Shown: positions 1 through 9,474 of the stretch, piece after piece | How positions within the stretch are numbered: position 1 is the first letter of the stretch | Layout of the letters: each line of letters opens with the position of its first letter | Origin: Syntrophorhabdaceae bacterium | GTDB lineage: Bacteria; Desulfobacterota; Syntrophorhabdia; Syntrophorhabdales; Syntrophorhabdaceae | Assembly (NCBI GenBank): GCA_036504895.1 | Contig: DASXUJ010000109.1 | Location: forward strand, 1-58,251 | Length of the DNA: 58,251 bases | Reading direction: 5' to 3' | Position numbers and translations under genes: made by a program | Notes under the pieces: model-generated | Database searches by the model: none | What the model was told of the DNA's origin: nothing | The model's input: only the letters and a program-made list of their open reading frames with translations

Positions 1-1
1 G

Positions 2-1255
<1,254 letters not shown>

Positions 1256-1267
1256 AACGGGGAACAG

Positions 1268-1471
1268 ATGGGATGTATTGCGGATAAAAACCCCTCTTTA
1301 TGCACCTGCACCTATGAAGGGTGTGCGAGACGGGGTAAGTGCTGCGAGTGCGTGGCCTATCACAGGGATAAAAAACAGGTCCCGGGATGCTTTTTTACCT
1401 CCGAGGGGGAGAAGACGTACGACAGATCGTTCCGGGCTTTTGTGCGGGAAAATTCCGGATCTGAACCGTAG
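1268..1471 (+). CDS. Small cysteine-rich protein, DUF6485-like
   Basis: A 67-residue protein with eight cysteines (C3, C12, C14, C19, C25, C26, C28, C41), including a CCEC cluster followed by a Y-H-R motif and a conserved EKTYDRS segment. This pattern matches my memory of the DUF6485 family of small, probably metal-binding proteins of anaerobes; the function is unknown. The start 12 bases after the enolase stop suggests one transcript. A longer overlapping frame (1191-1478) lacks the family pattern and was not used. Confidence 0.7.
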   Translation: MGCIADKNPSLCTCTYEGCARRGKCCECVAYHRDKKQVPGCFFTSEGEKTYDRSFRAFVRENSGSEP

Positions 1472-1476
1472 CAGAT

Positions 1477-1517
1477 AAAAGGGGCAGCGTTGGCGAAGCC
1501 TTCGCCTATGGTGCCCC
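1477..1517 (-). terminator. Rho-independent terminator of the leftward gene
   Basis: Two-tier inverted repeat: GGGGCA (1481-1486) pairs with TGCCCC (1512-1517), and GGCGAA (1492-1497) pairs with TTCGCC (1501-1506). On the minus strand the hairpin is followed by TTTT (from AAAA at 1477-1480). It overlaps the stop codon of the leftward gene. It lies between two convergent genes and may also slow rightward transcripts from enolase. Confidence 0.55.
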
Positions 1518-1994
1518 CTTCAATTCCTCCATCAGTTCACCGGCTTTCATGCGGACCTCTTTTGATTTATCGGAAAGGGCCATAATCGACAGCTTTCTCA
1601 GTATATCTTCTTTATGACGTCCCGAGAGTCCCCCGTACACCGATTTGAACCTTTCGAAAACCTTCTCCATGATCTCCGAATCCTTCGCATCCAGAACGAG
1701 GATCAGAGTGGGCACGTCGTCGGGCGGTCCGTATTTTTCAATATAGGCATTTACTGTTTTTCCAAATCTTTCAGACCCATAGGCGTTATGAAGCTTTCGG
1801 TAGGCCTTGTCATGTTCCGGCGTGCCTTTTTCTCCCATAAAGATCCGGTCGAGTGCTTCCTTTACCCGGCCCGCTTTCCATCTATCGGTAAGTCTCTCTT
1901 TTTTCGGCTCTTTACTCCCGCCCCCACCCCCGCTTCGGTCCCTTTTTCTATCTATCTCCCGCCAATCAGGCCTTTCGTCGTCATAGTCACCCAT
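1506..1994 (-). CDS. Hypothetical protein with charged N-terminal linker
   Basis: 162 residues, no family recognised. The first 40 residues are highly charged with a glycine-rich SGGGGG linker. The remainder looks helical, and its C-terminal part (residues about 100-160) resembles a HEAT-like or small helical repeat domain with the pattern 'LSDKSKEVRMKAGELMEEL'. There is no signal peptide or membrane segment, so it is probably cytosolic. A GGGGGG-type ribosome site lies just before the ATG. A candidate promoter lies at 2144-2173 and a hairpin terminator overlaps the stop codon, so it is probably a single-gene unit. Confidence 0.6.
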   Translation of the reverse strand: MGDYDDERPDWREIDRKRDRSGGGGGSKEPKKERLTDRWKAGRVKEALDRIFMGEKGTPEHDKAYRKLHNAYGSERFGKTVNAYIEKYGPPDDVPTLILVLDAKDSEIMEKVFERFKSVYGGLSGRHKEDILRKLSIMALSDKSKEVRMKAGELMEELKGAP

Positions 1995-2405
1995 AAATCC
2001 CCCCCTTGGTGAAAGCCGTGAGGGAGAACTTTTACTCCCTCCGGTCCCACATTAAATTCCCTTTGCAATCCGCTCTGCCCTGAGGGCACAGGACCATTCT
2101 CAAAGCCCGCTCAGCACCGCTCCCGAACGAGTGATGAAATTATGTAATAGAACAGGGTCGGGGCATTTGTCAAGTGAATTCAGGCGGTTGGTCCACGGGA
2201 TCGATTCCGCCGGGCCGGCAAAGGGAACCGAAGATAACCCTTGCAAGAAAGCTCACCTGTCGATGTGGCCAAAAAGATGACAGAAAATATGTCGAAACAC
2301 CCATTGAAAAAGAGAGCGGCCGGGAAAGAGACTATGGAATAAGACAGGCAAGGGCCTGAAACCAGACCCTAACGAAAGAGAAGCCTGCAAGGAGCAATAG
2401 AAAAA
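1995..2405. other. Intergenic region, 411 bases
   Basis: Divergent spacer between two hypothetical genes. It holds the ribosome site and candidate promoter (2144-2173) of the leftward gene, and a ribosome site (AAGGAG) 11 bases before the rightward gene at 2406. A 61-codon open frame at 2174-2359 has no ribosome site and unconvincing composition. I see no RNA gene or strong repeat. Confidence 0.6.
2144..2173 (-). promoter_or_regulatory. Candidate sigma-70 promoter for gene 1506-1994
   Basis: On the minus strand a perfect -35 TTGACA (2173-2168) is followed after 18 bases by TATTAC (2149-2144), a 4/6 match to the -10 box. It would give a leader of about 140 bases to the gene starting at 1994. 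Confidence 0.4.
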
Positions 2406-2993
2406 ATGAAAAAGCTCTTTACCCGATATGGGATCCCTTCTTTTCGCCGCAGTGCCATAGGCCTGATGATGGCCTTGATGCTTGCAGGCTTTTCATACGC
2501 ATACATCCCGATGGTGGAACATCCCCTCTCCTCCCAGGATTGCTTCGTCTCGATTATTTTCTTTCCCTTTGAGGAACAAAGCGGCGAAGACGGAGGGGCA
2601 GACCTGAGGCGGAGGATCGTCTCCCATCTCGGAAAGAGTCCTGCCTTCGAATATATCATTTACTATCCTAATCCCGCAAAGATGGAGATCCTGTCCAACG
2701 TCGCCTTTGCCCGGACAAAGAGCGATCAGGTGTGGCCGAACCCGGAGTTCTGGCACGAAAGTCAGATCCATTATGTCGTCTTCGGGCGATACGTAAGGAC
2801 CGGCGATGAGGTGAGGGCCGAAGTCTTCCTCTATCAAGTAAGGGAAGAGCAGATGCTGATGTTCCATAAATACCGGGCGCCGATCGACCGCTTTCAGGAG
2901 ATGGCGGCAAAGATCGCGAGCCGGATAGAAGAAAGACTCCTCGCCAACGAACCGGATGCCAAACGCAGGCATGACGCGGGCGGGACAAAGTGA
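2406..2993 (+). CDS. Exported or membrane-anchored hypothetical protein
   Basis: 195 residues with a basic N-terminus and a hydrophobic stretch (about residues 17-33) that looks like a signal peptide or anchor. The rest reads as a small alpha/beta domain: 'IIFFPFEEQSG' followed by 'HYVVFGRYVRTGDEVRAEVFLY'. This resembles the N-terminal fold of TolB or of GNA1162/CsgG-type envelope proteins, which carry a 'VVFGRY..' strand. That similarity is my reading of the pattern, not a firm family call. Likely periplasmic. Start chosen at ATG 2406 with AAGGAG 11 bases upstream. Confidence 0.6.
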   Translation: MKKLFTRYGIPSFRRSAIGLMMALMLAGFSYAYIPMVEHPLSSQDCFVSIIFFPFEEQSGEDGGADLRRRIVSHLGKSPAFEYIIYYPNPAKMEILSNVAFARTKSDQVWPNPEFWHESQIHYVVFGRYVRTGDEVRAEVFLYQVREEQMLMFHKYRAPIDRFQEMAAKIASRIEERLLANEPDAKRRHDAGGTK

Positions 2994-3177
2994 AGGACGC
3001 CGGTCGCCCGAACCGCATCTATTCCCTATTGTTCTGGTTTGCAGAACGAAAATAGCAGGCCCGCTCACCCCTGCTTCCAAGCATACTCACCTTTGCCATA
3101 TTTATCGGGATGAAACAGGGGAAACGGAGCGAATCGGTACGTTCACCCCCGGGTCAAGGAAAAAGGCACACCATTCC

Positions 3178-3206
3178 TTGACTAAACAGGATTAAACGTC
3201 TATTCT
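3178..3206 (+). promoter_or_regulatory. Sigma-70 promoter just before the RM-like gene
   Basis: TTGACT (3178-3183), a 17-base spacer and TATTCT (3201-3206). The predicted transcription start (about 3213) is only a few bases before the ATG at 3216, so the mRNA may be nearly leaderless or the protein may start further downstream. Confidence 0.5.
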
Positions 3207-3215
3207 TTCAAAGAA

Positions 3216-5108
3216 ATGTCTTCCTGTGTATTAAGAAATACTTTACTCTCCTCACGAAGCGTGGAGACGGTCGTTTCCCTTCCGGAGAACGCGGAATTAA
3301 GCGCCTCCCTTTTCGATCTACTTACGAAATTCCAGGATATCAAAAAGTTTGCAAGCGAGATCCATACCGAGATTCATCTGGTGAAGCCCATACTCAAGAA
3401 TCTCGGCTATGTATACGAATCGAAACCCAAATTTTTTGAAGAGCAGATAAAGAATCCCGACGTGGCCCTCTTCAGCTCCGAAGAAGAGAGGGTGAAGACG
3501 TCACAGTTATGGGGCACCCGGGAGTATTACACCAGTGCCCTCGGAATAGTGTTGTTGAAGAGATACGGCCGGAACCTTCATGAAGGCATAAGCGGTTTCT
3601 ATCTCGAATTTGAGAACAAAATGCCCCTCTATCAGATGCTCTATCTCCTCAAGAAATCGAGAACGCCGTGGGGCATGCTCACCAACGGGAAACAGTGGAT
3701 CCTGATGAAACGACCGGTTCAATTCGAAACCAGGGTTATCGAGATAGATCTCGAGCGGGCGGTCTTTGAGGAAGATCTGGAGGCCCTTCGCCTCTTTTGC
3801 GGGGCTTTCTCCTGCGGGGGACTTAAAAAACTGCTTCCCCAGGCCCTCGAAGACGAGAGGACCACCCTCATCCGTCAATTAAGCGAGAAAAGACATCTTT
3901 TTCAGGAAAAGCTTCGCGGTCAGAAACGGAAGGTCGATTTTTATCCTACCGCGGTGGATATGTACCAGTCCTTCTTCGGGGGCTGGAAACTCCCTTCCAC
4001 CGAGCTTTATTTGCACGAGAAGAATGTGGATGTGGGGGGAAGGGGTGTAACCGATCGAAGCGTTGCCAACAGCTACGATCATGCGGACATCTTTTCCTAT
4101 GTCTTCAGCAAAACGGGGGGGGATATAAACCCTAACCTCGAGCAGATCATGCTCGCCGACCGGAACAGGAAGCTTACGAAGGAAGACATTTTTTCCCTGA
4201 GGATCCTCGATATCACCCCCGGTTTCGGCAACTTCACCACCCAGCTCGTTGATGCCCTGGCGTATATTTCCTTTATCCTGCCTTACAGGGAGAGAAATAC
4301 CTTCAGGGGGGAATGGGAGGAGGAGAAGAGCCTGAAGAAGCACATTCTCGATACGGTGCTTTACGGCATAGAAAGGTCGCATATTACTTTCGATATCCTT
4401 CAGAACACGATGGAGAACCGTTTCGGCATTTACGCGAGAAACTACAGACTCGGTAATCCCCTGATAGGCATGCCTCTTAAGAATATTTCAAGCATTGTCG
4501 ATACAACCAATCAAATGGCACTTTTCAACAAACATCCCAAGGAGATGATCGCCGAATTCAAAGAGCTTTACGCCCTCTTTTTCTCTCTCTCCGATAAGAT
4601 CAAGGAAGACCTGCAGATAAGGATGGCGACTGAAATACGGCTCAAGACCTTTACCGGGCGGATCAGAGACCTCATGGACGTGATGACTGCCACCTATTTT
4701 ACCAAGACCGTCGAAAACAGACGGATTCAGGATATGATTTTCAGTCTGGACGGTAACGAAGCAGCCTGGGCCGCCATAAAGAGCCAGGACTGGTTCCGGG
4801 AGTCTAAAGAGATTGCAAAGAGAAACGGCTTTTTTCATTTAGAGATAGAATTTCCCTTTCTCCTGACTAACGCCTTTGATTTCATTTTCGTACAGCCCGC
4901 GCTCAATTATGCATGGGAAGAGGAGCTGCCTCTTGCAGAGGCTACGAAAGCCTTTGTTAAAAGAGCCATGCCTTATCTGAAGCAGGAGGGGAAGCTGGTG
5001 ATCATTTCTCCTCACGCCATCGATCAGCTCGTGCCCGAACTGAAGCGCTCGAAGAGATATGAAGTAGAATCGGGCGAAGGCCTCTGCATCCTTAAGAAAA
5101 AAATCTAG
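3216..5108 (+). CDS. Degenerate Eco57I/type IIG-like restriction-methyltransferase homologue
   Basis: 630 residues, co-linear with fused nuclease-methyltransferases (Eco57I, type IIG, PglX-like). N-terminal part: 'PDVALF' (about residue 82), 'LLKRYGRNL' (about 115) and 'WGMLTNGKQWIL' (152-163), the last a hallmark of this nuclease domain. Methyltransferase part: 'LDITPGFGNF' (about 330) in place of DPACGSGNF, 'YGIER', 'GNPLIGM', then 'FHLEIEFP' before 'FDFIFVQPAL' (about 560) in place of NPPY. The glutamate of the nuclease ExK triad and the catalytic NPPY are both lost, yet the frame is intact. It is probably a pseudoenzyme with a retained binding role; that is inference. No specificity subunit or partner nuclease lies nearby. 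The start at 3216 has no clear ribosome site. Confidence 0.75.
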   Translation: MSSCVLRNTLLSSRSVETVVSLPENAELSASLFDLLTKFQDIKKFASEIHTEIHLVKPILKNLGYVYESKPKFFEEQIKNPDVALFSSEEERVKTSQLWGTREYYTSALGIVLLKRYGRNLHEGISGFYLEFENKMPLYQMLYLLKKSRTPWGMLTNGKQWILMKRPVQFETRVIEIDLERAVFEEDLEALRLFCGAFSCGGLKKLLPQALEDERTTLIRQLSEKRHLFQEKLRGQKRKVDFYPTAVDMYQSFFGGWKLPSTELYLHEKNVDVGGRGVTDRSVANSYDHADIFSYVFSKTGGDINPNLEQIMLADRNRKLTKEDIFSLRILDITPGFGNFTTQLVDALAYISFILPYRERNTFRGEWEEEKSLKKHILDTVLYGIERSHITFDILQNTMENRFGIYARNYRLGNPLIGMPLKNISSIVDTTNQMALFNKHPKEMIAEFKELYALFFSLSDKIKEDLQIRMATEIRLKTFTGRIRDLMDVMTATYFTKTVENRRIQDMIFSLDGNEAAWAAIKSQDWFRESKEIAKRNGFFHLEIEFPFLLTNAFDFIFVQPALNYAWEEELPLAEATKAFVKRAMPYLKQEGKLVIISPHAIDQLVPELKRSKRYEVESGEGLCILKKKI

Positions 5109-5110
5109 AA

Positions 5111-5836
5111 TTACAACCTGATCTCCAGCCCGTCCTCGCCGAGAAGAAGAGGGGCGTGGAGTATACCCCTGAAATCATCCCAATCCGGGTAAAGGTGGGT
5201 AAGGATCACCCTTTGCGGCTTTGCCTCGCCCACCACTCTCTTCAGAGTTTCAAGGTTCATATGACCCTTCACCTTTTTTTCGGGAAACGCGCATTCGGCA
5301 ATAAGAAGCTTCGCATCTCTTGCAAGGCTCACGAGATTGGATGAATAATCAGTATCACCCGTAATTACACACCGCGTGCCGTCAACGATCAGGGTCACGC
5401 CTATTGATTCACGGTTATGATTCATCTTTTTAGTCTCAATGCGGAGCCCATCCTCCTCGATTGAGCCGGAAGGCAAGCTTTTTACGGTAAGCAGGTAGTG
5501 CTTTGGCGCAAGCCACGGATAGACCGCTTTTAGGCCCCGGAAAAATTTATGCATCCCCTGCCCTCCGATCAGGGAGAGGGGTTTTTCCCTGGCAGTGAGG
5601 CCGTAATTGCAGGCGAAAAGGAAGGTGGAGAGATCTGCCGTATGGTCGACATGAAAATGGGTAATGATCAGGATATCGATGTCATCGACGACGTACCCGA
5701 ATTCAAGGAGCCTGCGTACCACGGCAGGGCCGGCGTCTATCAGGATTGTCTTTCCCGCCCCATGAACGACGTACGAGGAGGAACCTCTTTTGAGGGAAGG
5801 AATGGAGGTCCCCGTGCCGAGTATCTTAATCCTCAT
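5111..5836 (-). CDS. MBL-fold hydrolase, RNase Z-like
   Basis: Metallo-beta-lactamase-fold protein of 241 residues. It opens with 'IKILGTGTSIPS', typical of the RNase Z/phosphodiesterase branch, and carries the metal motif H60-F-H62-V-D64-H65, a later 'ITGDTDYS' and the C-terminal 'VILTHLYPDW'. It is likely a cytosolic phosphodiesterase or tRNA 3'-processing type enzyme; the lack of an obvious exosite arm makes true RNase Z uncertain. I placed the start at ATG 5836, with GGAAG just upstream, rather than at TTG 5878, because the family begins at this strand. It converges on the RM-like gene with a 2-base gap. Confidence 0.85.
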   Translation of the reverse strand: MRIKILGTGTSIPSLKRGSSSYVVHGAGKTILIDAGPAVVRRLLEFGYVVDDIDILIITHFHVDHTADLSTFLFACNYGLTAREKPLSLIGGQGMHKFFRGLKAVYPWLAPKHYLLTVKSLPSGSIEEDGLRIETKKMNHNRESIGVTLIVDGTRCVITGDTDYSSNLVSLARDAKLLIAECAFPEKKVKGHMNLETLKRVVGEAKPQRVILTHLYPDWDDFRGILHAPLLLGEDGLEIRL

Positions 5837-5897
5837 CCCGTCTTCCCTTCCGTCGCGCACGCTTATGGTCTCGCGCAACCCATTCCGGCTCCGCCTC

Positions 5898-6860
5898 TTA
5901 TCTGCCGTTTCTCTCCAGGTACCAGTCTATTGTCTCCGCTAAACCGCTTTTCAGGTTATAGGACGGGGTCCAGCCGAGTCCTGCTTTTGCCTTCCCCGCA
6001 TTCAGAATGTTCGCCCTTATATCTCCGGGCCTGGCCACATCCCTCAGCGGCTCGTCAAATCCCGATGGGGCAGTATGCCCCTTGCCTCTCAGGACCTCCA
6101 TTATCGCAGTGTAAAGCTCGAGGGTATGGGTGCCCGTTCCCGTGCCTATATTGAAAATACCGGAGCCCTCCGTTGCCGCGGCCAAAAGACTGGCCCGCGC
6201 AATATCCTTGACGTAACAGTAATCACGCACCATGCCTCGACTTTCTTCCGGAAAATGATTTAATGTCGGGTGCACTCCGGTCAGAAGCTGTTCAGTGAAG
6301 ATGGCGACCACCCCCGCTTCTCCATGAGGGATCTGGCGCGGTCCGAATACGTTGCTATACCTCAGGACCGTATAGGGGAGACCGTGCTGATGGAGGAAAA
6401 AATTTATATATTTCTCACTTGCAAATTTCGCGATCGCATAGGGCGAAACCGGCTCGGGACAGTATTCCTCATCCGTCGGTATTCGGTCTGCCTCTCCATA
6501 TATGGCGCCTCCCGTGGATGCGAAAATGAATCTCCCGACACCGTACATCCTTGAGAGTTGGAGCAGCCGCACGGTTCCTTTGATGTTAACTTCCGCATCA
6601 AAAAGCGGCTCTTTCACCGATTGGGGCACGGAGATCTGCGCCGCGTGATGGTCCACGATGTCCGGCCTCTCTTCACGAAATACCTCTTCGATCGCATCAT
6701 CGCAGATGTCACGGACATAGAGCTTCGCCTTCCCGTTCAGATTCTCAATCTTTCCTGAGGATAGATTGTCTATCACCACTACATCATGACCCTCGCGGAC
6801 AAAGGCGTCCACCACATGGGAGCCGATGAATCCGCATCCGCCGCTCACGAGCACTTTCAT
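5898..6860 (-). CDS. NAD-dependent UDP-sugar epimerase, GalE-like
   Basis: 320 residues of the extended short-chain dehydrogenase family. The Rossmann motif G7-x2-G10-x2-G13 is at the N-terminus, S115/T116 with Y141-x3-K145 form the catalytic set, and 'RYSNVFGPRQ' and 'RDYCYVKDIA' are typical of UDP-glucose 4-epimerases. It probably interconverts UDP-glucose/UDP-galactose (or the N-acetyl forms) for envelope polysaccharide. A strong GGGAGG ribosome site precedes ATG 6860. It lies 61 bases upstream of the MBL gene on the same strand, so the two are likely co-transcribed. Exact substrate cannot be told from sequence. Confidence 0.9.
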   Translation of the reverse strand: MKVLVSGGCGFIGSHVVDAFVREGHDVVVIDNLSSGKIENLNGKAKLYVRDICDDAIEEVFREERPDIVDHHAAQISVPQSVKEPLFDAEVNIKGTVRLLQLSRMYGVGRFIFASTGGAIYGEADRIPTDEEYCPEPVSPYAIAKFASEKYINFFLHQHGLPYTVLRYSNVFGPRQIPHGEAGVVAIFTEQLLTGVHPTLNHFPEESRGMVRDYCYVKDIARASLLAAATEGSGIFNIGTGTGTHTLELYTAIMEVLRGKGHTAPSGFDEPLRDVARPGDIRANILNAGKAKAGLGWTPSYNLKSGLAETIDWYLERNGR

Positions 6861-6960
6861 TCTTTTCCTCCCTTACAAAACCTGTTGCTTTTATACCACA
6901 GCTGCAAGTCGTGGGCCTACAAAAAAATAGGAGGGCCAATGGGAGGCTTATTTTTTGGTA

Positions 6961-6989
6961 TTGACAAGGCTAGTATTATATCATATATC
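6961..6989 (+). promoter_or_regulatory. Promoter of tRNA-Met
   Basis: Perfect -35 TTGACA (6961-6966), 17-base spacer, then TATATC (6984-6989). The predicted start is 2-3 bases before the mature tRNA 5' end. Confidence 0.7.
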
Positions 6990-6997
6990 AAATCAGC

Positions 6998-7071
6998 GGC
7001 GGTGTAGCTCAGATGGTTAGAGCATGCGGCTCATATCCGCAGTGTCCGGGGTTCAATTCCCTGCACCGCCA
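6998..7071 (+). tRNA. tRNA-Met (CAT anticodon)
   Basis: A 74-base cloverleaf. The acceptor stem GGCGGTG pairs with CACCGCC, discriminator A is at 7071, and the D arm, a TGCGG/CCGCA anticodon stem with loop CTCATAT, and a TTCAATT T-loop are all present. The CAT anticodon fits elongator tRNA-Met by overall sequence; an Ile2 (lysidine) identity cannot be fully excluded. The 3' CCA is not encoded: the gene runs straight into TTTTTT. HU begins 27 bases later and may share the transcript. Confidence 0.95.
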
Positions 7072-7098
7072 TTTTTTATTCTTCACGGGAGGTAGGGC

Positions 7099-7371
7099 AT
7101 GACCAAATCCGAGCTTATCGCGAACGTGGCAGACAGTTCAGGAATAAAGAAGTCCGTTGCGGAGAAAGTCTTGAATGCCTTTCTCGACAACATCACCGAA
7201 GCCCTCAAGACAAAGGACGGCAAGATCACATTGACCGGTTTCGGCACCTTTTCAGTCGTGGAAAGGGCGGCACGGATAGGGAGAAACCCGAGAACGGGAA
7301 AGGAGATCAAGATACCGGCATGCAAAATCCCGAAATTCAAACCAGGAAACAAACTGAAAGACGCGATATAG
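7099..7371 (+). CDS. HU-family DNA-binding protein
   Basis: 90 residues, the normal HU/IHF length. It starts 'MTKSELIANVADSSG', has the core 'ITLTGFGTF', and the DNA-binding arm 'RIGRNPRTGKEIKIP' with the conserved Arg-Asn-Pro that intercalates in DNA. It is a nucleoid protein that bends DNA, probably as a homodimer. A GGGAGGT ribosome site stands before ATG 7099. It follows tRNA-Met by 27 bases and overlaps the start of the next gene. Confidence 0.96.
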   Translation: MTKSELIANVADSSGIKKSVAEKVLNAFLDNITEALKTKDGKITLTGFGTFSVVERAARIGRNPRTGKEIKIPACKIPKFKPGNKLKDAI

Positions 7372-7952
7372 CCGTACAAGCTCCACAATACAGGAGAAGA
7401 GCGGGCTCTTTCCTCTTTGTCGTGCTCATGGCGTGCATCATTATTGCTGCCGGAACGTCCTCGTGGGCGCAACGGGCGGATAAGAAGCCGAAGAAGCCGG
7501 TAGCGCAGAAGGAATCGGCGATAAACGACGCGACCGTCCAGGATTATCTTAAGAAAACAGAAGAGCAGATGAAAAAAGGGGAGTTCGAGGGTTCTCTTCC
7601 TACACTTATCAGGATCAACGACTATTCGGAAGATGTTCTCAAGACGGTGAAGCTTTTCCGCACCCATTATGAAAAGGTCATCAGCGACTCCTCCGTCTCT
7701 CAAGGCGAGCGGGAAGACCTTGTCATCAAATTGAACAGGATGAATCAGCTTATACCGAAATATACTTCTATCCGGGAGATGTCTTCCTACGATCTCGGCT
7801 ACATGTATGCAAAAAAAGGCGATTCGGACCGGGCAAGAAAATACCTCCTCAAGGTGTTTGAAACTACCCCCTTTTCCACAAAATCGGATTCTCCATGGAT
7901 GAAATCCAAAAAGCTCCTTCTGGCGCTTTACGGTCTGGAAGGCGAATTCTAG
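7320..7952 (+). CDS. Exported TPR-like protein
   Basis: 210 residues if ATG 7320 is used. After a basic stretch comes a hydrophobic segment and 'SSWAQ', a plausible signal peptidase site. The mature part has a lysine-rich start and one clear tetratricopeptide-like motif ('SSYDLGYMYAKKGDSDRARKYLLKVFE'-type, near residues 158-185). Likely a periplasmic scaffold or adaptor; function unknown. The start is uncertain: ATG 7320 gives a 52-base overlap with HU in another frame, but no better start with a basic n-region exists downstream. AAGGAG lies 12 bases before it. Confidence 0.65.
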   Translation: MQNPEIQTRKQTERRDIAVQAPQYRRRAGSFLFVVLMACIIIAAGTSSWAQRADKKPKKPVAQKESAINDATVQDYLKKTEEQMKKGEFEGSLPTLIRINDYSEDVLKTVKLFRTHYEKVISDSSVSQGEREDLVIKLNRMNQLIPKYTSIREMSSYDLGYMYAKKGDSDRARKYLLKVFETTPFSTKSDSPWMKSKKLLLALYGLEGEF

Positions 7953-7956
7953 AAGA

Positions 7957-8847
7957 TTGGATACAATCCGGGGAATTGCGGAAACTGCAATCGATTCACT
8001 CGGAATAGCCCCCTCCATCCGAAGCATATTTGTCGAAAAAACGGATTCACCCTGGAATGAAAAAGCCTTTATCAAAAGAAAAGGCTCTTCTCTCGACGTC
8101 AAGATTACCATCTGGAGCGACGACTCTTTTCTTTTCGGCCGCATATTCCGTCTCTTTATCTACATAAGCGATGTCCTCGACCCCCTGTTCCAATACAATC
8201 CGAAAATTACCCCCCTTGAGGATAAAGAGCCGGGGATCACGGCACGGTATAACCAGATATGGAGCCTCTATGTGGACAGCCGCATGGAAAGAAAAGGGAT
8301 AGAGAGCTTTTTCGATAAGCTCACGCGAAGGAACCTCTTCATCGATATGGAAAAGGAGATCCCATGGGAGGAAGGGGATGCATTGTTTCACCGGTTATGG
8401 CTCAAATCCTCCTTCTCCTATCCTGAGATCATTTACCTGAGTCGCAATCTTGGAAGTCTCCTGCCGGATGGGACATCGTCCGCTCGTGAGGCGCGGGAGG
8501 TAAGGATCGCCGCTTCCATAAAGTCTCCCCATGTCCGGGACCATATCGAGAGGATAGAGCAGGCATCCTACAGGGAGATGGTGAACGAAATCCTGAGCTT
8601 CACCGCATATTACTGCAAGGACTGCTACATTACCGCATCCTATTACGGCATCTATTTCCTTTTTCAGAGAAGGGTCTTCGTGGAATTGGTCCCCGCCGCC
8701 GACGACCTCCTGTACCTTACCTTGCTCAACCCCTCCAACGAAACCTTTGAGACGGAAACGCTCACCCATCCCAAAGAGCTGGAACTCGTACAGGGCAGGA
8801 TAAAAAAGGTCTACGACTCTATTGCGGCCCAGTCCCGGGATCAATAG
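7957..8847 (+). CDS. Hypothetical protein
   Basis: 296 residues from a TTG start, 4 bases after the previous stop, so it is almost certainly translated from the same mRNA. I do not recognise the family. It is soluble, rich in aromatic residues and acidic patches, with a central charged helical region and two close cysteines ('YYCKDCYI', around residue 214) in an otherwise cysteine-poor protein. No signal peptide or membrane span is evident. The partner upstream is an exported TPR protein, but nothing in this sequence shows what they do. Confidence 0.6.
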   Translation: MDTIRGIAETAIDSLGIAPSIRSIFVEKTDSPWNEKAFIKRKGSSLDVKITIWSDDSFLFGRIFRLFIYISDVLDPLFQYNPKITPLEDKEPGITARYNQIWSLYVDSRMERKGIESFFDKLTRRNLFIDMEKEIPWEEGDALFHRLWLKSSFSYPEIIYLSRNLGSLLPDGTSSAREAREVRIAASIKSPHVRDHIERIEQASYREMVNEILSFTAYYCKDCYITASYYGIYFLFQRRVFVELVPAADDLLYLTLLNPSNETFETETLTHPKELELVQGRIKKVYDSIAAQSRDQ

Positions 8848-8857
8848 AGGGGAAGGC

Positions 8858-9397
8858 CTAAAAGAAGAGAAATACCTCTTTCTCGTATCGCGTCATCTGA
8901 TGCAGGATTAAGGTTTCGAGACCGGGAACATTGATATTTCCCGATTGGAGCATATTCTTCACCTCGTCATACGTTGAATCGGGATAGGAGTGGCGGTAAA
9001 ATTTCACATATTCACCGAGGGCAGCCATGCCTTCCTCCCTGCGGCCTTGCCTGAAGGCGATGAGGGATTGAAACCCCTTGATAATTACATACGATTGGGT
9101 CTGCTCCCTCGGGTCGAGCCTCTCGGCCTCCGCCAGATAGCCACGCGCAGCCGCAAGATCGCCAAGCTGATATGCCGCATGTCCGGCCAGGGCAAACGAG
9201 ATCGGCTGGTCCGGCTGCCCCCCGGCCGCTTTCAGGAACTGATCGAGGGCGGTTCGGTACTCCTCTTTCTCGAGTGCCTTCGATCCGTAGAAGAGCCCAT
9301 CCCGATAGGCCTTGAAACCGGGATCGGATGCACACGAAAAAAGGAGGACGATAAAGACCCCCGCACATGCTCCGATACATAATTTCCTCATTTTCAT
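8858..9397 (-). CDS. TPR-containing lipoprotein
   Basis: 179 residues from ATG 9397, preceded by TTGGAGG. A short signal peptide ends in a lipobox ('LLFSC'), so the mature protein should be lipid-anchored at Cys. The rest contains tetratricopeptide-like helices ('YRTALDQFLKAAGGQPDQP', 'AGHAAYQLGDLAAARGYL'). TPR lipoproteins usually act as envelope-assembly or protein-interaction scaffolds; the partner is not evident. It converges with the unknown gene ending at 8847. Confidence 0.75.
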   Translation of the reverse strand: MKMRKLCIGACAGVFIVLLFSCASDPGFKAYRDGLFYGSKALEKEEYRTALDQFLKAAGGQPDQPISFALAGHAAYQLGDLAAARGYLAEAERLDPREQTQSYVIIKGFQSLIAFRQGRREEGMAALGEYVKFYRHSYPDSTYDEVKNMLQSGNINVPGLETLILHQMTRYEKEVFLFF

Positions 9398-9474
9398 AGT
9401 GGCCTCCAATCCATCGGATGATCGCAATCTTTTTCGGGTTCAGGCGCGACGGGAGAAGAACCGGAACAAGGCAT

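Noticed and set aside
2174-2359. 61-codon rightward frame in the 1995-2405 spacer
   Set aside because: No ribosome site and unconvincing composition; more likely non-coding spacer.
3216-5108. Active type IIG restriction-modification system
   Set aside because: NPPY and the ExK glutamate are missing, and there is no separate methyltransferase or specificity gene nearby.
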